In this document: in pieces, positions 11,913-24,200 of the stretch | How the letters are laid out: every line of letters begins with the position of its first letter | Numbering within the stretch: the stretch's first letter is position 1 | Source of the DNA: Colletotrichum lupini | Taxonomy: Eukaryota > Ascomycota > Sordariomycetes > Glomerellales > Glomerellaceae | Assembly: GCF_023278565.1 (NCBI RefSeq) | Contig: NC_064675.1 | Location: forward strand, 4,092,001 to 4,156,000 | DNA: 64,000 bases | Direction of reading: 5' to 3' | Notes under the pieces: model-generated | The model's input: only the letters and a program-made list of their open reading frames with translations | Told to the model about the DNA's origin: nothing | Database searches by the model: none | Translations under genes and position numbers: made by a program

Positions 11913-13182
11913 TTATACCTTCGGAGGCGGAGTCTTCGGCGGTGCAAGAATCTTGACCGCATCCTTGGTGTAAATGTAGCTGGCGCCGCTCCAAATCGTG
12001 GTGGTGGCGACAACATATCTAGACTCCAGTCAGCACAACGGAGGAATCTACAAACCTCAAAAAAAAAACGCCTCATGTTGTGCAATTTCACGAAGAAGTC
12101 TAGCACCGGCAAGGGGGAAAGGAGTCAACGTACTGCATGACTGTCAAAGGCGTCGACAGGTCATAGCTGAACACCGGCGCGGCCGTCGTGAGGCCGATGA
12201 GAACGAGCTGGAGGAAGGTGTTGTACTTGCTGATGGTCGTGGGGTGTACTTCGGCCGAGGGCAGGGAAAAGTCCCAGTACCGTGCAAAGGTCTTTGGCGG
12301 CGGGAGGGAGATCCAGCGGTAGTAGATGGCGGAGATGGCGAGGCCCACGTCGCGACCTAGGATGATTGTTGCGAGCCACACTGTCAGGTGCATATAATTG
12401 TCAGTCTACATTATTCCCTCAGATTGGCGGGAGCGTCGGCGAGGCATTCGAAGCTCCTTCCACGCCACATCCCATCACATTATTCGATCCCCGGGAAGCT
12501 TCTCCGTTGACAGACGGAGATGGAGGGGACTAAAGCCAGCAAAGAAAAGGACCTACCCGGAAGAGACCCCTGAGCGGCGAGGCACACAGTGAGGATAGTC
12601 ATCAACGCCTTGTCTGCCATCGGATCAATCACCGTCCCGACAACAGTCTGCTGCTTCCACCGCCTCGCGATCCACCCGTCCAGCAAATCCGTCACACCGG
12701 CGTACGCGAACAAGCCCAAGGCCCAGGCATGTTGGTCGTGGAGGATAAAATAGCCCACAAACGGCGCGGCCACGAGGCGCGAGAGTGTCAGCAGGTTCGG
12801 GAGGGTACGGATGTCTTCGCGCAGGGTCGGTGGTAACGTGGGCAGCTTCGCGACGATCTTGCTTGCCGTGCTGTAGCAATCTCACACGTCAGCCTATGCA
12901 TTGGGGAAGAGGGGCCTTGGCCGGGGGAAAGAAGGAGACAAACCTGGGTGGTTTACCATCGCTCTGCGATACGTAGGGAGCGACGAGCCGCGGCCGCGAT
13001 TGACGCTGAGGCGGGGGGTTGAGAATGGCACTGGCAGTGAGCTTTAAGGTCGGCCGATGCCGTGCTGGTGACGGCAACGCATGGAGAAGGCGATTGCCAC
13101 TGCTAGGACAGAAGCTGTTTTGTACACGACCGCATTGCGCCAGAGACAGAGCCCTGCGACCACCGAGCCTGACGAATGGCAT
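11913..13182 (-). CDS. CRD1: Cardiolipin synthase (CMP-forming), CDP-alcohol phosphatidyltransferase family
   Basis: Inner-mitochondrial-membrane enzyme joining CDP-diacylglycerol and phosphatidylglycerol to make cardiolipin. Four minus-strand exons: 13182-12944, 12870-12557, 12380-12134 and 12018-11913, 301 aa. Introns are 73, 176 and 115 bp. The CDP-alcohol phosphotransferase motif D-x2-DG-x2-AR-x8-G-x3-D-x3-D is complete at residues 141-166 (DLLDGWIAR ... GTVIDPMAD). Upstream, REDIRTLPNLLTLSRLVAAP (97-116) is the usual lead-in. The first about 75 residues are Arg/Ser rich and lack acidic residues until near the end, fitting a mitochondrial presequence. The conserved C-terminus YVVATTTIWSGASYIY is encoded by the last exon. 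Start: an upstream in-frame codon is only TTG, so the ATG at 13182 (MPFVRLGGRR) is preferred. Confidence 0.95.
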
Positions 13183-14077
13183 GTCTGTGTTCTGGAGCAC
13201 CGACGCAGACCGCAATTGAACTTCACTTGGTTTTCGCGCGATCGATTGGATGAGTGACGATCACGAGCTCACGTGCGGGTGGAAGACGTCGGGAGCTACC
13301 CCCCCTTGCTATGCGCGTAGAGCTCTTTCCTCAACGGACGGGAAGCTTACCTTAGGTACATTACTAAAGAAGGTACGGAGTACTCCGTACCTAATGTAGG
13401 TACCTTTGGTTTCCGTCGTTTGGTAAGCGTGAATCACCATTGGCCCGTGTCCCAAGTATGTCACGAACAGGAAACCTCTGCCACTAGCATATTCTTCTTT
13501 GCCGCATAGTTGACTGAATTTTCAATTGTCCTTAAACAAGGTAAGGTATGTTGAAGTGTAATGTAGCAAAGCGCCACTCTGCCTATGTAATCACTCTCAT
13601 CGAATGGAGCACTACAGACTACGCATACCCTACTACCTAGACAAACGATCACATCGCATGATGATTCGTTGCGTTGAGTACAACATGCGTGTCTGCAGAC
13701 TGTAACTGCCTTACAGGTAAACTTTTTGGTAGTCCCAAGAAACCCCCCTTTCCCTGTTCAGTATACATCACATACTCCTGGATCGTAGGTTGCGCTCAGC
13801 TTTGCGCACCTCTGTTTTCTTCCGGATCAAAAAACATCATCGCAAACCGCAACCTCGGCGCCGCGCTAACCAAGCACCTTGGCGCCTGAATTCAGAGTCA
13901 CCCTCTGTAACCTGAGGGATTTGATGACCCCGCAACATTTTCCACACTGTCGTTCAAGGGCAATCCTCTCTGGTGATTCGGTCCAACCAATGTTGGGTCC
14001 TGGTTCTATGTCCAGCGGCCTCATGTTGGACAAGTCCGGTAGTCGAGACGTGCAAACGACTCTAATCCTACTTCTCT
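13183..14077. other. Intergenic between CRD1 and the WOPR gene
   Basis: Promoter of CRD1 and 3' flank of the WOPR regulator. Contains a perfect 20-bp palindrome at 13372-13391 surrounded by TACCTTAGGTAC- and TAGGTACC-type motifs (13349-13403). No gene seen. Confidence 0.5.
13372..13391. repeat. Perfect 20-bp palindrome GGTACGGAGTACTCCGTACC
   Basis: The sequence equals its own reverse complement over 20 bp. The core TACGGAGTA/TACTCCGTA recurs as half-sites elsewhere in noncoding sequence (about 20697, 27164, 28099, 31617, 32724, 37559, 38461). It may be a binding site for a dimeric factor or a fossil of a short repeat family. Confidence 0.85.
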
Positions 14078-15436
14078 TCAGTTCCTACCAAGCGAGTTGT
14101 TGTTGTTGCTACTGGGCCAGCCTGCACTCCCTTGCGGCATGTATTGACCTTGGTCGTCCTCGGCTATCTGGTCAAACGTGTTCCACGTATCGCGATTGAG
14201 CCCTTCAATGGGGAAGCCCTGGGCGCTTCTGTCACCGCCCATCCCGGATTCGTTGTGCACGTGGCGGGGAGACGGCGAGGGGAAGGGCTCATGAGGAGAC
14301 ATGTCGTGAGGGCGTTGTTGGGAATACAACATGGATGTCATGTAGTTGCCTCCACCCATTGACCTTGACGGGTCGCTTGATACAGCTGGCAAGCTGCTAG
14401 CAAGACCCATTTCGGGGCCCGTGACGGGCTCGTAAGCTGTTGAGTGTCGTCGAGGATGGTGCTGTGACTCGAGTACCATGTTTCGAGACATGTCGGGAGC
14501 CAAGCCAGCACTTGACGGATACCGGCCTGCACGGCTCAGGCTATCATATGCGTAATTTGGGTGTTGAGGCTGCGCATAGCCAACGTTGCTGACGGACCCG
14601 GGGACTGGATTCATATACGACATGTACGGTGGATGGCCGAACTGCGCCGCAGGCATTCCGCTCATGTGTAGCGAAGGCACCGACATTGCTCGTGACAGGC
14701 TCTGGTGGTGGCCGTTAACGGGATAGTATTGCGCCAAAAGTCCGTGACCTCCTCGGGAGTCGTCCATCTCGACCTCGTCAATTGGGGCGCGGAAATTTTG
14801 CGACATGATCAATTCCCCTCTAGGAATAATGGTAGAGAGCTGGTGATCTTTGGAAGGTGTCATCAGCTTGCCCTCTGTGACATCTTCGACGTTGTAATAG
14901 GACACCAGGTGGTGCGGCACGCCCTGGTAAGTCACACTGATCGTCTTCTTCACCAGACCGTTTTCCTTGAAGGGATACGAGTCGACTAGGGATCCAATCA
15001 ATGCTCGCTCCGCGTCCTTGTTGCCGCCTTGCGAGCCATCTCCCATGCCCATAGTAGACGCAGCTCCGTTGACGCTGCCTTGGCGCGCGACCTCAGGCTT
15101 CGTTACACCTGTGGGTTTTTTGTTACGTTTCATGGCGCGCTTCTTTTCGCCAGGCGGGAACGGCCGGTCGAGTTCGCGGTAGATGAGGAAGTTGCCGAGA
15201 ATACGACTGGGACTCCAAGCAACTCCGTCAGTCCAGCGCTTGATGCCGGACGAGTGCTCCTCGTAGATGAAGACATTGCCGCTCTTGATGAGATCCTGGC
15301 GTTCGCGGTCGTGTGGTCTGCGGGGAACATGGTGTAGTGCACTGCTCAGACATGCTTCAAAGAGAACCAGAGCGTCGAGGGTGGAAGCAACGTGGCCGAT
15401 GAAGGTTGGGTTTAATGGGACGTTGGAATTCGCCAT
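14078..15436 (-). CDS. SGE1: WOPR-domain (Gti1/Pac2 family) transcriptional regulator, Sge1/Ryp1/Wor1 type
   Basis: Single-exon gene for 452 aa. The N-terminal WOPR DNA-binding region is intact. WOPRa is about residues 10-105 (TFIGHVASTLDALVLFEACL, HHVPRRPHDRERQDLIKSG, IKRWTDGVAWSPSRILGNFL). WOPRb is about 147-200 (LVDSYPFKENGLVKKTISVT, YQGVPHHLVSYYN). The wording of IKRWTDGVAWSPSRILGNFLIYREL places it in the Wor1/Ryp1/Sge1 branch rather than the Pac2/Gti1 branch. The C-terminal half is low-complexity, rich in S, P, H, Y and N, ending in an Asn run, as in known members. Family members are master regulators of morphological switching, conidiation, effector expression and secondary metabolism, and are often autoregulated. 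About 25 kb of apparently gene-free DNA lies 5' of it. The symbol is by orthology judgement; RYP1 or WOR1 are equivalents. Confidence 0.93.
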   Translation of the reverse strand: MANSNVPLNPTFIGHVASTLDALVLFEACLSSALHHVPRRPHDRERQDLIKSGNVFIYEEHSSGIKRWTDGVAWSPSRILGNFLIYRELDRPFPPGEKKRAMKRNKKPTGVTKPEVARQGSVNGAASTMGMGDGSQGGNKDAERALIGSLVDSYPFKENGLVKKTISVTYQGVPHHLVSYYNVEDVTEGKLMTPSKDHQLSTIIPRGELIMSQNFRAPIDEVEMDDSRGGHGLLAQYYPVNGHHQSLSRAMSVPSLHMSGMPAAQFGHPPYMSYMNPVPGSVSNVGYAQPQHPNYAYDSLSRAGRYPSSAGLAPDMSRNMVLESQHHPRRHSTAYEPVTGPEMGLASSLPAVSSDPSRSMGGGNYMTSMLYSQQRPHDMSPHEPFPSPSPRHVHNESGMGGDRSAQGFPIEGLNRDTWNTFDQIAEDDQGQYMPQGSAGWPSSNNNNSLGRN

Positions 15437-16442
15437 TTTTGGCTTCCGGTTGCGCCGAGTCTAATCGTGTAAGTTACGTTGAACGTTTGCGGTAACGATG
15501 GTAGAGTTGCGCCACTTACCGGCAGTACGTGTATGCGTTGGAAAGGAAATGTTGAATAGAGTGTGAAAGGTTCAGTCCTCCCAGATGATGGTGATGATGA
15601 TGGGGAGGAGAAGGGAAGCGAAGCTAGCCCTGCTGACTTGACTAGCGAGTGCTCGTGAGAACAGTGATGGAGCCGCGCAGTTGAGCGTGATATTGAGACT
15701 AAGACGCGCGAGGATGGAAAGAGGAGGGCGTAGACAGAAGGAACGCCGGTGGGAGGAGGAGGGATGAAAGTCTTTCAACGGCGACAAGAAGATTAAGACT
15801 TGTTAAAGCTAAATTTCCAAAGCGTTTCTGCGAAGGAGAGAAGAGGGAGGGGAATATAATGGGCAGGAGGGTAAGGTAAGGTACCACACGGTACGTGTGT
15901 GGAGCTCTGAATCTGCAGCAAGACGCGGGACCGTCGTTCGCCCTGCGCTTATCGCAGTATCCAGGTCGCGAGACTGTATGCTTCCGTGCGCCTCCTTGTT
16001 CACCTTTCCGTCTTCTGGTTCAGCCACCGAGAACAGAAGCTGTGTTGGAAGACTCAAGGTTACCGTCACCTGACGCGTGAAGCTTGGGTGTGGGATGGCG
16101 CGACGGGCTCAACGCCTCTGATCGGAGAGAGTATACAGTTCTGGACTGGCCCAAGCAAGAGTAGGAGCTTGAGGACGGAATGTGTACGGCCAGAAGCAGC
16201 AGGCAACGGGATAGATGTTCGTGTATGTCTATGGCTTGTGGCTTGCGTGGGTCAGGAACCGGAGGTTGATGGTGAGGTCCAGTGTTTTAAGGTTTGTCAA
16301 GCGTAGCACGGTTGAATATTGGCGGCGTGTTAGCTGCGCGGTCTGGGTTTCTCTCTTTCCTGTCGGGGCGGTTTGCGGTGAACTGGTGGATGGCCAGGTT
16401 CCAGAACAATTACTGTGGTATAGGTTCCGAGGAAGGAGGATG

Positions 16443-16509
16443 ATTGTGTGTGTGTGTGTGTGAGTGTGTGTGTGTGTGTGTGAGGGAGAGCGAGAGAGAG
16501 AGAGAGAAA
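16443..16509. repeat. (TG)n followed by (GA)n microsatellite
   Basis: An alternating TG tract (two runs split by a GA) passes into an AG-rich tract ending near 16509. It lies about 1 kb upstream of the WOPR start codon. Alternating TG can adopt Z-DNA and GA tracts can form triplex DNA; that is general knowledge, not shown here. Confidence 0.9.
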
Positions 16510-17592
16510 GAAGGAAAGAGGCTCGTCCTTCTTACTGGGAAGAGAAGGATTGATGAGAGTTAGAGGTAGGTGGGTGCGGAGGATGAGGAGCAGCTAGCTG
16601 GCGAGATTCTTGTTGCAAAGGAATGAGCGTGGGTGGTGGTTGATGTATGCGGTGTGATGTACTGTTGTGCTGTGGTGTGCTTTGGTTTGCCTTGCTTTGC
16701 TGCAGTGGGTGGAACGGACCCTGAGATCTTAGATGTCGGGAAGGGAGTAAACAGAAGGGAGGGCCTCGGAGGTTTTTGATTTCTTGAACCGAGTGGTTGA
16801 GCCTCGAACTCCTGGTATCCTGAGCTTCGGATGCTAGGGACTGCAGCAAGAAGTAGATGAAGTAGTCTGCAGACTGGATGTCGCCGAGGACTTATATGAA
16901 TGTCGGTGCCCGACGGTAAAACTGGTAATTGCGCGTGAAGATCGGGAGACTGGATGAAATAATATGCCCATGTACTCTTTTTGCAGTGCAATCAGGGGAG
17001 GAGTGAGGTGAGAGAGAGCGCGCGCGCCCACGGCAGCCGAGAACAAGATGGAGGTGCCTCGAGCTCAGAGAACCAGGATAGTACAGACAGGCCTGGGTTA
17101 AGACAATAGACAGGGCAGATCGGACCCAGGGCTCAAGGCGGGATGCCGACGTAGGGCCAGGCAAGGTGCCGCGGTCGAGGAGATCAGGAAGCTGTTTGAA
17201 GCCGAGCAAGGGTAGCAGATGAAGCTCTACCATGTACGTCGAGAGCCAAGAAAGACAAGGCGGACGGGGCAGAGGGCAGAGCGGCGTCGGCGGTAGCGGC
17301 AGCACAGGATGTATCCTTAGAGGAGGTGGAAGTGGAGGAGGTGGAGGGGAGAAGGTCAAGGTCAAGGAGGGCCAGAGTGACGAGTGACGACGGGACGGAC
17401 GAGGTGGAAAGTGACAAGCATTCGCGAGAAAGAGAGAAAGAGAGATCAGTCGCATCAACAAGAGGTACGGGTAGATAGAACACAGGTGCGGGAGCCAGAG
17501 CCTAGAAACAGAGCCAAAGAGTCAGTACCCTTTTCCTTCCAAAGCAGAGCCGGTGGGTGTGGAGGCAAGCAGGACAAGGCGGAGGGAAAGAC

Positions 17593-17618
17593 GGCGGCGG
17601 CGGCGGCGGCGGCGGCGG
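17593..17618. repeat. (CGG)8 trinucleotide repeat
   Basis: Uninterrupted CGG run in noncoding DNA upstream of the WOPR gene; reads as poly-Ala or poly-Gly in short spurious frames. Confidence 0.9.
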
Positions 17619-17744
17619 TGGGACTTGGACTAGGATTGGGACTACTTACTGGTAATTGTGTATTCGTAGAGGACGCAAAGACACACAACCCAGCTCACAG
17701 GATACAGGGGGGTCGAGCTAAGGAGGGTATGGGGTGTGAAGAGT

Positions 17745-17795
17745 GAGAGGGGAGAGAGTGAGAGAGAGACAGAGAGTGAGAGAGAGAGAGAGATG
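17745..17795. repeat. GA-rich tract
   Basis: Purine-only (GA)n-like stretch with minor interruptions. Similar tracts recur at about 17870-17930 and 18305-18345. Confidence 0.8.
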
Positions 17796-18057
17796 GGGTA
17801 CAAGAGGAGTGTGGATTAGAGGCAGGGGGGAGGGCGTGTGGGAGAGACGGGGAGAAAGAGGGAGGGAGTGCGATGTAAGAGAGGAGGACGGTAAGAGTGA
17901 GAGAAAGGGAAGAGAGTGAGAGAGAAACAACAGTGCAGCGGGAGGAGTGCCTTGGGTATCCATCCGTATGAGAAAGAAGACGGTGGGCAATGGAAGGAGG
18001 AGTAAGTAAGAGACGGGCGGGCAGAAAAGAGAAGAACGACACAGAGAGAGAATATTT

Positions 18058-18116
18058 GGTGTGTGTGTGAGTGTGTGAGTGTGTGCGTGTGTGTATCCGT
18101 ACGTGTGTGTGTGTAG
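18058..18116. repeat. (TG)n tract with embedded TATCCGTACG
   Basis: GT-alternating tract interrupted by GTATCCGTACG, one of the dispersed TATCCGTA copies (18094-18101). Confidence 0.85.
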
Positions 18117-18525
18117 TGTACAAAGTACATACCATGCCTTGGATGATGGTGGTGGACCTGGAGAGAAAAAAGGACGTGCCAGATGCTGGGGGAAACGCTC
18201 GGCGATCAAAAAAAAGCAGAAGGGAAATACCTCGACCAAGTTCAAGCGGGGACCAAGTCGGCAGGGCCAGGTAGAAGCAGGGTAGGTATCGTATCCGACC
18301 AAGACTAGAGAGACAGCGAGAGAAAGAGAGAGAGAGAGAGAGGTACAGACAGCTGTGAGTACCATCACCCGTACCTGCGCCAATGCCAATACCAGTTAAT
18401 GCCAGCGCCATCCATGGTGTGGAAGACCCAAAGTGTGTGCAAGAGAGCATGGACTTTTCCCCTTGCTACTCTTTGCTGCTGTTGCTGCTCATCAGTGCTC
18501 ACTCACTCACTCACTGACTACTTTG

Positions 18526-18552
18526 CCCCCCCCCCCCCCCCCCCCCCCCCCC
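18526..18552. repeat. Homopolymer C27
   Basis: 27 consecutive C residues; two more C runs follow at 18644-18660 (17) and 18672-18690 (19). Clustered long C runs could support G-quadruplex or i-motif structures. Length is also error-prone in sequencing. Confidence 0.85.
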
Positions 18553-18643
18553 ACCCCCTGGGGGTTGGGAAAGCCCAAGGTGTGTGCAGAGAGGCAGGAT
18601 CTTTTCCCTTCTTCTCCTTTTTGTTTTTTTGTGCCTCCTCCGG

Positions 18644-18690
18644 CCCCCCCCCCCCCCCCCTCGACACTTTTCCCCCCCCCCCCCCCCCCC
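18644..18690. repeat. Paired homopolymers C17 and C19
   Basis: Two C runs separated by an 11-nt TCGACACTTTT spacer, about 90 bp from the C27 run. Confidence 0.85.
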
Positions 18691-19192
18691 TTCTGTTCCC
18701 TACTTCTCATAGGATACCAACCTACGGATACCTATGCAGCACAGCCTTGAGATGGGCACTTGTCAGGACCAATGGGTGGGGTGACTGATGGTGGATGAAC
18801 AAGAAGGGCGTTGTAGATGGCACCAGGACTCGACTGGGCTGGGCTTGAGTCGACTGAGTCGAACCGACCAAGCGTGCCAAGACCTGCTGCGCTCTCTCTG
18901 CCCGTACGGTACCTCTGGGCGTGTTATTGCTGTGGCTCTTCCAACTTCTTAGTCTGTCTGCCAGTCTACAGCACCCTGTGATGCTATCTCATCCATAGCC
19001 ATCTCTGGCTTGGCATCTGTGCCGGTGCTGATATTTCTATCCGTAGATGCTTGGCATGGGCTGCCCGTTCTGCTGTAAGTCGGCAATACCATGAGCACAT
19101 CCTGCCGAGGACCAAATTCTGCCATACAGCGTGTGCAAGGCAACAGGCAGAGACCAGATGCTGGTCGGAAGCAGCTGCTCCTATTGTTATTA

Positions 19193-19391
<199 letters not shown>

Positions 19392-21241
19392 CGATGTCGT
19401 CGTCCCTCGTTCTAGTATTGGTATTGGTGTGGGACGCATGGTCAAGGTTGGGTGAGGGAAAGAGTCCGACAAGGTTAAGCTCAAATGCCTCAAGGTAAGC
19501 TTCCCACACAAGGACCGAGAGGGGAGATAAAGAAAGAGCTTGGGCAAAGCAAGGCGACGGGATCGAACGACAACTGCTGGCCGGTGCTTGATGCTTGATT
19601 CGGGCTGGTAGCCATAGTTTGCCTGATTTAGTTTTTGGCTTTTGATGCCAACTATTTGGCGGGTCGACGGGAGCAAAATCTTTTTCTCGTATTTCTGCTT
19701 GACCTATATTGTCATGCCCTGAGCATTGGTTGAAGCCAATTACGGCAGCTTTCGATGAAACAAATGTCGACAACGAATACATCACCAGCTACGGCAAACC
19801 AATACTGAGTACGATTGCAACAGTGACAAGGAACGCGAGAGCCGAGACGGACAAAGGTAGCTGACACTTGGTATGAGCAACGGCGAAGATACATGAGGGC
19901 AGATAAAACATGCAATGAACTTGATGTTGAGGCATCTGGGTATGAGCTGCGGTTGGTGGTCCGGCGTCATGGCAGAGTACAGAGAAACGGCTGTGCAATT
20001 GCAGAATTGGATACTTAGCCATACCCATCTCTTCCTAGCAGCGGGGAGCTGCCCGACGACAAGGAAGGGGGAGTGTGAGGCCACTGTGTGTGTTTGGACC
20101 AATTCCTCTCCAATACTCCAAAGACCGCTTGAAGGCCTTGCGAGGCCAAGCGGTGCTGAGCACCTGCAAGTTGAGGGGAGCAGTAAATCACCGAGCGTCC
20201 AGTGTCCGCGAGGTGTCAGCGCCAAGTTTGTGCTCGGATTGATACATTCAAAATCGGGGAGGAGACTGGTCGACATGGACGAGGACGAGGACAAAGACGG
20301 TAACGAACGGTTGGATTGAAGGAAAAGAAACAGGATGGATAGACAGGGAAGGCAACTATGAGCTAGATAGGATAAGGTCGGATGGACAGGATGGGATGGG
20401 ATAGGCGTTAAACGGTCGGGTGGGAGTGAAAAGGAAAAGGTGAGAAGAGGAGGGAAGAGGGGGGGGCATAGAGATGAAGATGCAAGAGGGACAAGGCGGC
20501 GATGAGGGCGGAAGATGGGCACGGCCAGAGGTATCAGGAAGAGGGAAGAGGCGAGCCGGCGGCGACAACGTCGACAAGCACACCAGATCGTTGAAACGTA
20601 AAAGGTGGATGCGCAGGTGGTGCGGTATCTGTCATGCCATTGGCAATTACTGGTTGCTATTGATGTCGAATCCTCTTGCTTTGGGGATGTGTATGTACTC
20701 CGTATGGAAGTCGCAAGAGGTGATGGAAAAGACCTCTTCGGGACGAGGCGTACGCCCCACCAAGACGTTTCTGTCAAAAGGAAGGCACAGAGTCACAGAG
20801 TACCTTACCTATGGAGTATGGGGACGTATCGTCAATTTGACAATAGGAAGGAACTGTTCTTGGGGTTCTCTCTCCCCCGTTGCCCCCTTGCAGTTCCCGT
20901 CACCTTCCAAGTTTCCACTCTTTATTACGGATACATTGTCCTCAGGGTACGTAGGTTGCCATGACTGGAGAATTAAGACATCTGGGCCCCAAGTCTAGCC
21001 AACCCACTCAAGGGAGAGATGAAAGCATGCACGTGCCTGCTAGTGCTTTTTCGGCAGACTGTCTCTCTACAATACTTCCACTCCATGCCTCATGTAGGTA
21101 ACCTGCCTTATTATGTAGGACTGTATAAGGTAAATTGCAATGGGCCAAGAGGCATGAACCGTCAGGTAAAGCACGGCGTTCGACATGCCATCGCTTGTGG
21201 CATCCATCCCTTCCAATACAAAAGGACTCTCGACACTGACA

Positions 21242-21268
21242 CTCTGATACCTCTGATACCTCTGATAC
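21242..21268. repeat. Tandem nonamer CTCTGATAC x3
   Basis: Three exact head-to-tail copies, followed by CG and a TACGGATA copy at 21278-21285. Confidence 0.9.
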
Positions 21269-24200
21269 CGTAACGTCTACGGATACCCAACGGCTGGCCC
21301 TTGCACCATGCCTTGGCTGCCTGACCTTCTGCTACAACACTGGATGGAACCTCTCATGACCCGCCAGCCAAGAAGAGGAAGAGGGCACGGTCGAGCCGGT
21401 AGAAGGCGGCAGCGGTGGGGGGCCGTGGCAAGAGGAACAGAAGGTTACGGGAAGGGAACGCCAGCGCAGGGAGAGCACAGGCGGCGGGCTCGGGAGCCAA
21501 AATGTTGAAGAAAACAAGGAGGGAAACAGAAGAAAACAAAGCCAGCCCGTCGTCCAATTCCAAGCTTCCCTGTCTTGCTTTGCGTGCCGTGTGAGAGCCT
21601 AACTTGAGACAAGGAACATGTCTGCGCCGAACATGTAGAAGATCGCTACCTACTTCGCGCACACAGGCCACCAGATGCGCCAGAAGTAGCGAATTACCCA
21701 GGGATAGCAACTTCGTTGTGGCTGTCTTCAACAACAGAGCGCTCATACGGGTTGATGCAAGGACAAGATACAGTGAGTGTATCCAGGGGCAGCAGACGGT
21801 AATCAGAGACTACTTTGTAAATGCAGAGGAGAAGCAGATTTGACGCCTGTGCTGCAAAGTTGGGGAAGAATGTTAAGTAAGGTCAAAAGACAAGGGTCGA
21901 GGGGCCGCTAAATTTCATCTCGACGCATCCATGGCGACAACCAACCTCTTGGCTACGGCACCTGGTCCCCTACCTGCCCGTTGGCAAATCTCGCCCGTTG
22001 AGAATTATTTCATTTCGTCCAAGGCGAGGCTAGGCTACGCCGAAGTGAAGGGTCCAGCAAAAGAACATAACCATCGCAGGGTTCGATGCGAGCGAGGCTG
22101 ATTGATGCCCCTCCAAGTACGAATAGGGCTATCAATGCAACTGCCGCGTCAGTCATACCACGCTTGCGCCTCAAGACGCTCGGTTGTGGATGAAGTGATG
22201 ACACTAGAACGGAAAGCGAGAGGGTATGAAGAAGAAGTGAAAGGAGGAGTGCGTAAGGACCAGTGAACAACACGTAAGATGAGGCATCATCGACCATCGA
22301 GACGAACTTCTTTTAGGTGAGGCGAGTACCATCGAAAACGCTTTGGCTCAACATAGCCTAGGTGTTCTTGCATAGTAGCAGTAACCAGTGGATAGGTAGG
22401 TGTGAGGGAGTGATCCCGATTGCGAGGATAATTTCCATCTGTAAACCCCTTCCACGTTGTTCCAACACTACCTTGACTTGGGTAGACCGTAGGAGGGGCA
22501 TCGAGACCACAAGGGGTACGTATGTATCCGTACGTGCGTGCCTGCGGGTGACATCTTCTTGGTCTCTCGTAATCGAGGACTGCCTCCGCCAACCACGTCT
22601 ATATCGGCAGACGGGCTCTTTTACCCCAGTTCCGAAGCGCGTCAGGGACAAAGCCGAAAGACAAGGCCGGAAAATGCAAAGTCAGCTCCCATCTCGAGAA
22701 TTCCTCTTTCGTACTGGTTTCGTCCCGCAGCCTCTTGTGTTTGTCCCGACTGCGCCGGGCGCGAGAGTGAGACAGGACGGAGCTAGGCTGATGGACCCCC
22801 CCCCAGCTTCACTCCATACTCCATCCGGTGCTTGGGTAGTGTGCGAAGAGTTCGTCGTGTCCTCGAGGTACTAGGTAGTGACACAGGCATTCTGTCACAA
22901 CTCATTGACTACACGTCGGATGCTAGTAGAAGGAGCGTGATATGGTGTGCGGCGGGTACAATCATGGACTGATTAAAGCACTCACTCTCTGGAGGTTCAA
23001 ACTTTCTCGCCGTCGTTCACCAATGCACCTTTTTTTCCTTCCTTTTTGCCAATAACCAACCGTCTGTGCCTGCTGTTCGTAGAATTGGGTTATTTTTGAC
23101 ATTGCCAATCTGCTTACCGTTCTTGTTACCTTTCCGGTCCCTTGCCCTGCCTCGCCCGCTTCCCGCGTGGCATGCTAACTTGACTGCGGTTTTGCCTTTG
23201 GTCGATGTCACTCTAATAGATTGTCATCAAGAAAACTTTACTCCGTCCCACCACCCCCGGTGGTTTGGTGTAGCCTGTAGGCTCGGATGCCTGCAGCTTT
23301 GCTTCCCACCCAGCGCGGCTCCAAAGTCGCGCGTATTGTGCTTAATTGGAAATAGAACAATACCCACGTAAATTCCAACCGCACAGCGCATAACGGCGTC
23401 TGGCAACAGACTTGTGTTTGGGATTTCTAGTCGATGCCGATTATAGCACTATTCTCGCTCGCGAATATCGTCGGCACGGTGCCGGAACCATTAGGGCACA
23501 TATCCTAGCATGTACGTCGCCGTTGAGAGACAGCCAATAATACGTACTCTGAGGGAAGCCAGAGCCAGGGAGGGGCACTCGTTGTCGCGTGGTACGCCTT
23601 AGGTAAGACAGATGGGCACACTTGGGATGGGTGACGGTGGGATCTGGCGCTCCGTAGTGTACCGTACCTGTGCCCATGCTGGTGGCTCGTTTTCGCGGTG
23701 CCAAACGCCTGTGGCTTTGCGTCAGGGAAACAGGGAGTAGGTGAACAATGCGTACAAATGGAGACGAAAAAGGCCTGTCGTGCCTGCGAGCTCAATGGAA
23801 GAGTACAAAGTACGGGATACACGAGTGTCAGTCTGTGAACGGCACAGGGGAGGGACGATAGGGGGGGGCCGTGGCTTGCTGCGTCGGCTTCGCTGATTTG
23901 CTTGAGCTAGAACTCCGCGCGGGTATTGATTCGTGCCTGACCAGGGGCCAGGCTTCAAACCCTAGGTAGCTAGGGTCAGTGGAAGGGTTGTGGAAAGACC
24001 TGGGGTGCTGAAGATTGATTCGACGTCTCGTCAGTCGATACCCCAAAATGTTGCAGAGTTGATGATGGAACTGATGTTCAAAGTGTGTCTTGCTGCTCTT
24101 CATACCTAGCCGAAGCTCATATTCCCACATTTGCGTGTTCTTACGCTAATACATCCAAGTAGATTTCTGCTACGAAACTCGTGGAATTGCTCTACAGATA

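Noticed and set aside
17695..18788. Several overlapping 100-250-codon frames rich in Ser/Leu/Pro or Pro
   Set aside because: They read GA/CT-rich and C-homopolymer sequence; multiple overlapping frames on the same strand are open together, typical of low complexity and not coding.
22010..22297. 95-codon minus-strand frame with two hydrophobic stretches
   Set aside because: Looks like a small membrane protein, but hydrophobic runs arise from CT-rich sequence; no family resemblance or gene context.
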